Of a stretch of 64,000 bases of DNA, positions 60,549 to 64,000 are shown in pieces (within the stretch, counting starts at the first letter, position 1; every line of letters begins with the position of its first letter). The DNA comes from Bacteroidales bacterium (GTDB lineage: Bacteria > Bacteroidota > Bacteroidia > Bacteroidales > UBA932), in the NCBI GenBank assembly GCA_020026275.1, contig JAHHQQ010000004.1, forward strand, positions 1-64,000. Reading direction: 5' to 3'. The notes beneath the pieces were generated by a model. That model had not been told where the DNA came from, searched no databases, and was given only the letters and a program-made list of their open reading frames with translations. Position numbers and translations under genes: made by a program.

Positions 60549-63500
60549 ATGTGGATAACTAGTAAAACTTCAGATTTATTGAAAAGGACGATAGAAAAGG
60601 AAAGCGTTGCTTATTGCAGCGGACTTTTTCTGTCTGCCCGATGGTTCGTATTTTCGCAGGTTGCGGAAAAGGGAACCCATGTGATTATCATGCCTGACAG
60701 TGAGACAGCTGAGTATTGCGCGGCTGATTTGTACGGACTGATTCAGGGAGACTGCATCTTCTATCTTCCGGCTTCCGGAAAGAATATCGAGAAGAGCAAT
60801 TACAAGTCTTCGCTCGGTGTGCAGAGAACATCCGCTGTTGGCAAAATCATTGACAACAAGAACAACGATTCCTTCTTGATTGTCGTGACTTATCCAGAGG
60901 CTCTGGAAGAGTTGGTTCCAGCTGCTTCCAGGATTGAAGAATCTATCTTGGAACTGGTGGTCGGAGAGGAGATTCCCCATGATGAAATCAGGACTCGTCT
61001 GGCCGAGATGGGATTCGAAAAAGTGGACTTCGTTTCGGCTCCTGGACAGTATGCTGTGAGGGGGTCGATAATTGATATTTTTTCCTATTCTTTCAATGAT
61101 CCTTTTCGTGTTTCTTTCTTCGGAAATGAGATCGAAAAAATCAACGTTTTCGATTGCAATACACAGCTCTCAAAAGAGGTCCGGGAACGCATCGAAATTA
61201 TACCGGATTTGACCCTTGGAAATGTTTCGGAAAACAGGGTCGGAAATGACTTGGAAACAGGGATCGGAAAACCCATTGGAAACATTGTTCAGACAGAGGA
61301 TGGAAATGATATGGAAATTCTCGATATTCTTCCTTCTGAAACTGTACTTTGGCTAGACTCTCCGGATATGTATAAAGGGGATGGATTCTATTCGGAAACT
61401 GGACGTTTCAAGAGGGTGTTCATCGATACCCCGATTGCAGAAAATACCGTAAATCCAATTCGATTCAATATTAGTCCGCAACCCGTGTTCAACAAGAATT
61501 TCGAACTATTGGCAGAGGATATAAAGAGCCGGATGGAAGCTGGGTTCAAAGTGACTATTTTTGGAGAGAAAGAGTCACAGTTGGATAGGGTAAAAGATAT
61601 CCTTTACAAGAATGGAGGATTGATGCCGGATTTTATTTCCGGACAGAATATCCATAGCGGTTTCATTGACAATGAGGATAAGATATGCTGCTATTCCGAC
61701 CATGAAATTTTTGATCGTTACCATCGCGTGGCAATCCGCCGTTCCGTGGAAAAGAGCGAGCAGCTGACCTTGAATGATTTGAACGCTTTCAATATCGGAG
61801 ACTATATAGTCCATATCGACCATGGTGTCGGAATCTTTGGCGGGCTGGTCCGTATGAAGGACGACAAGGGACGTTATCATGAGGTGGTGAAATTGATGTA
61901 TAAAGACAATGATGTTGTCTTTGTTTCGGTGCACTCTCTTCATAAGATCGCTCGTTACAAGTCGAAGGAGTCTACCCCACCCAAGATCAATAAATTGGGC
62001 TCCAAGACCTGGACAGCTTTGAAGAACAACACAAAGTCCAAGGTCAAGGATATAGCCAAGGAACTGATCCATCTTTATGCCAAAAGGAAAGCGGCAGATG
62101 GATTTGCCTTCTCTGCAGATACCTATCTGCAGGAGGAACTGGAGTCGTCTTTCATGTATGAAGATACGTATGACCAGCAGCTGGCGACGGCCGCTGTCAA
62201 GAAAGATATGGAGGAAAGCAGTCCGATGGACCGTCTCATTTGTGGCGATGTGGGATTCGGAAAGACAGAAATTGCCATTCGTGCCGCTTTCAAGGCGGTT
62301 GCTGACAGCAAGCAGGTGGCAGTGCTTGTTCCTACTACAATTTTGGCACTGCAGCATTTCAAGACTTTTACTTCACGACTGGAAGGCTTTCCTTGCAACA
62401 TAGATTACGTAAGCCGTTTGCGGACAGCTAAAGAAACTACGGAGATCAAGAAGAATCTTAAGGAAGGGAAGATTGATATATTGATTGGCACTCATAAGAT
62501 ATTGGGAAAGGGATTTGATTTCAAGGATCTCGGATTGCTTGTCATTGACGAAGAACAGAAATTCGGTGTGGGGGCCAAGGAAAAACTCCGACAACTCAAG
62601 TTGTCAGTGGATACTCTCACTTTAACAGCGACTCCTATTCCTCGTACGCTCCAGTTCTCTTTATTGGGAGCACGCGATCTTTCCATTATCAGTACTCCCC
62701 CGCCCAATCGTATTCCGGTCCAGACTGAAATAATTCTTTTTGATGAAGAGGAAATCAAAGGTATCATCAATTATGAACTTAAGCGCGGCGGACAGATCTT
62801 CTTCTTGCATAACCGGGTGGAACAACTTGATTCAATCAGGGATATTTTGCAGAGACTGGTACCTGACATGAAGATCTGTGTGGCTCATGGACAGATGGAA
62901 TCCAAGGTGCTGGAGACCAAGATGCTGGATTTCATGAATGGAGATTACGACATGCTGCTTTGTACGACCATCATTGAGAGCGGTATCGACATCCCGAATG
63001 CCAACACCATCATCATCAATCAGGCGCAGAACTTCGGTCTGAGTGATCTGCATCAGCTTCGTGGCCGTGTGGGCAGGTCCAACAAGAGGGCTTTCTGTTA
63101 TCTGATAGTGCCTCCGATGACCACCATTTCGGATGACTCCCGGAGACGGTTGAAGGCAATCGAGGAATTTTCCGATCTGGGCAGCGGATTCAGCATTGCC
63201 ATGCAGGATCTGGATATCCGAGGTGCCGGCAACTTGCTGGGTGCAGAGCAGAGCGGCTTCATCGCCGATATGGGTTATGAGACCTATCAGAAGATTCTGG
63301 CGGAGGCGATGGATGAATTGGGCATGGAGACGGGCATCGTGACCCAGTCTCATCAGGACAAGTACGTGGAGGATTGTTCTATCGAGACAGATCAGGTGGC
63401 TCTCATTCCTGATACGTATATTGACATACCGGCAGAGAAACTTCGTATATACAAAGAATTGGATTCTTTTACCAGGGAGAAAGAGCTTGAGCAAATGGCA

Positions 63501-63818
63501 GACCGTCTGTCTGATCGTTTCGGCCCAATTCCAGAAGAGTTGATGAATTTGTTCCAGATTGTCCGTATTCGTCAATTGGGTGAAAAATTGGGCTTTGAGA
63601 AAATCATAATCAAGAATGGTATTTTGATAGCCTTTTTTGTAAGTAACCCGATGTCTGCTTATTTCCGTTCATCTGTTTTCAGTAAGGTGCTTGAAAAAAT
63701 AAGTGCAGAAGACAATCTGTTTGAATTGAAACAGAATGGCAGCAAACTTAGGGTCGTTTCCAGAAATATAGATTCTGTATCAAAAGCATACAAGGTTCTG
63801 AAAAAAATATCTATTTGA
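60549..63818 (+). CDS. mfd: Transcription-repair coupling factor Mfd
   Basis: 1089 residues from ATG 60549 (MWITSKTSDLLKRTIEKES); an in-frame ATG at 60510 lies before the promoter box and is rejected, giving a near-leaderless message. UvrB-like N-terminal domains, RNA-polymerase-interaction domain (NIGDYIVHIDHGVGIFGGL, around residue 415), then the translocase with Walker A GDVGFGKTE near 564 and DEEQ near 667, and a TRCF C-terminal domain. It removes stalled RNA polymerase and recruits UvrABC. Near residue 225-265 a repetitive GN-rich insert (VSENRVGNDLETGIGKPIGN) reflects repeated GGAAA-type DNA. Confidence 0.95.
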   Translation: MWITSKTSDLLKRTIEKESVAYCSGLFLSARWFVFSQVAEKGTHVIIMPDSETAEYCAADLYGLIQGDCIFYLPASGKNIEKSNYKSSLGVQRTSAVGKIIDNKNNDSFLIVVTYPEALEELVPAASRIEESILELVVGEEIPHDEIRTRLAEMGFEKVDFVSAPGQYAVRGSIIDIFSYSFNDPFRVSFFGNEIEKINVFDCNTQLSKEVRERIEIIPDLTLGNVSENRVGNDLETGIGKPIGNIVQTEDGNDMEILDILPSETVLWLDSPDMYKGDGFYSETGRFKRVFIDTPIAENTVNPIRFNISPQPVFNKNFELLAEDIKSRMEAGFKVTIFGEKESQLDRVKDILYKNGGLMPDFISGQNIHSGFIDNEDKICCYSDHEIFDRYHRVAIRRSVEKSEQLTLNDLNAFNIGDYIVHIDHGVGIFGGLVRMKDDKGRYHEVVKLMYKDNDVVFVSVHSLHKIARYKSKESTPPKINKLGSKTWTALKNNTKSKVKDIAKELIHLYAKRKAADGFAFSADTYLQEELESSFMYEDTYDQQLATAAVKKDMEESSPMDRLICGDVGFGKTEIAIRAAFKAVADSKQVAVLVPTTILALQHFKTFTSRLEGFPCNIDYVSRLRTAKETTEIKKNLKEGKIDILIGTHKILGKGFDFKDLGLLVIDEEQKFGVGAKEKLRQLKLSVDTLTLTATPIPRTLQFSLLGARDLSIISTPPPNRIPVQTEIILFDEEEIKGIINYELKRGGQIFFLHNRVEQLDSIRDILQRLVPDMKICVAHGQMESKVLETKMLDFMNGDYDMLLCTTIIESGIDIPNANTIIINQAQNFGLSDLHQLRGRVGRSNKRAFCYLIVPPMTTISDDSRRRLKAIEEFSDLGSGFSIAMQDLDIRGAGNLLGAEQSGFIADMGYETYQKILAEAMDELGMETGIVTQSHQDKYVEDCSIETDQVALIPDTYIDIPAEKLRIYKELDSFTREKELEQMADRLSDRFGPIPEELMNLFQIVRIRQLGEKLGFEKIIIKNGILIAFFVSNPMSAYFRSSVFSKVLEKISAEDNLFELKQNGSKLRVVSRNIDSVSKAYKVLKKISI

Positions 63819-63832
63819 GTTATAAAATTTGT

Positions 63833-63840
63833 ATATTTGC
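63833..63840 (+). promoter_or_regulatory. -7 box of coaX promoter
   Basis: TATATTTG 27 bases before the coaX GTG. Confidence 0.65.
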
Positions 63841-63866
63841 GTTCATGTGCCAAAAATTGCTAAGAC

Positions 63867-64000
63867 GTGGCTAACCTCATTATAGACATTGGAAATACAG
63901 CAGTCAAAGTTGCCTGGTCGCAAGGGATGACCTTGGGCAAGACTTTCAGATATCAAGGAGAGAAGGTAAACGATTTTATATTGTCTCTTACTGTGAAGGA
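63867..64000 (+). CDS. coaX: Type III pantothenate kinase, N-terminal part (runs off window)
   Basis: The frame from GTG at 63867 reads (M)ANLIIDIGNTAVKVAW, matching the phosphate-binding motif DIGNTxxK of CoaX, which phosphorylates pantothenate in the first step of CoA synthesis. An in-frame TAA just upstream (63861-63863) means the GTG is the only available start. About 44 codons are within the window. Confidence 0.85.
   Translation, partial: MANLIIDIGNTAVKVAWSQGMTLGKTFRYQGEKVNDFILSLTVK

Larger units (their letters stand above)
60228..60558. other. Candidate chromosomal replication origin (oriC) between ruvB and mfd
   Basis: This 321-base gap has no gene. The left part (about 60258-60350) is strongly AT-rich with runs such as ATATATATAA and is a candidate unwinding element. 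To the right are 9-mers like the DnaA box TTATNCACA: exact TTATTCACA (60514-60522) and exact TGTGGATAA, the reverse complement of TTATCCACA (60550-60558), plus one-mismatch forms at 60377-60385 (TGTGTGTAA), 60388-60396 (TGTGTATTA) and 60502-60510 (TTATAAACA). Flanking genes diverge. A promoter for each gene lies within. dnaA is not adjacent, so the call is inference. Confidence 0.6.

Noticed and set aside
1..64000. CRISPR arrays, insertion sequences, prophage or toxin-antitoxin loci
   Set aside because: No regularly spaced direct repeats with unique spacers, no transposase or integrase motifs and no phage structural genes were seen on either strand.

Overview
The window reads as chromosomal backbone of a member of the order Bacteroidales (phylum Bacteroidota). 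The evidence is the recurring Bacteroidota -7 promoter box (TAnnTTTG, most often TATATTTG, sometimes with TTTG about 19 bases upstream), weak Shine-Dalgarno signals, a fused SecD-SecF, cytochrome bd with an upstream DUF4492 gene, an S9 dipeptidyl-peptidase, SPOR/PD40 and TPR-lipoprotein architectures, and a quinone-linked fumarate reductase. I cannot name the genus. No phage, insertion sequence, CRISPR array or defence island was seen.

Layout. 1-5.3 kb: four tRNA genes (Gly, Ser, Ser, Leu), an NhaC antiporter, a possible clan-CD-like lipoprotein, a D-2-hydroxyacid dehydrogenase and Bcp. 5.4-9.5 kb: shikimate operon aroB - aroD/aroA fusion - aroC. 9.6-14 kb: sufB - pnuC - sufC - sufD - ispE. 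14.2-23.5 kb: yifB, trpS, asd, and a four-gene leftward operon (DPP-type peptidase, ogt, DUF3298 lipoprotein, pepP). 23.7-27.2 kb: rpsL-rpsG-fusA-rpsJ and tRNA-Met. 27.3-33.8 kb: two envelope proteins and secDF. 33.9-43 kb: dnaE, a serine hydrolase, an EEP-family protein and DUF4492-cydA-cydB. 43-50 kb: a ThiL-like protein, glyS with a TPR lipoprotein, and sufS-sufE-sufT-folK. 49.8-57.7 kb: ruvA, mnmG, ybeY, a TonB-like protein, hflX, frdB/frdA. 57.8-64 kb: a damaged or phase-variable Ntn-hydrolase gene, ruvB, mfd and the start of coaX.

The most interesting signals concern chromosome replication and segregation. The 321-base gap between the divergent genes ruvB and mfd has an AT-rich core followed by a cluster of DnaA-box-like 9-mers, two of them exact; one exact box overlaps the mfd start codon. 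G/C counts on the + strand appear to change sign there. About 10 kb to the left, a perfect 46-base palindrome centred on a consensus-like parS sequence lies in frame inside mnmG, and a second parS-like 16-mer lies just past the mnmG stop codon. Together these suggest that the window contains the replication origin and part of its centromere, although dnaA, parA and parB are not present here.

Other points of interest are a C45-type hydrolase gene whose signal peptide and mature domain are out of frame at a G7 tract and which carries a 12-bp repeat that reiterates the start codon, pnuC inserted in the suf operon, a half-length SufD, the AroD-AroA fusion, a fumarate reductase pair without a membrane anchor gene, and a tRNA-Met with an unusual T-loop.
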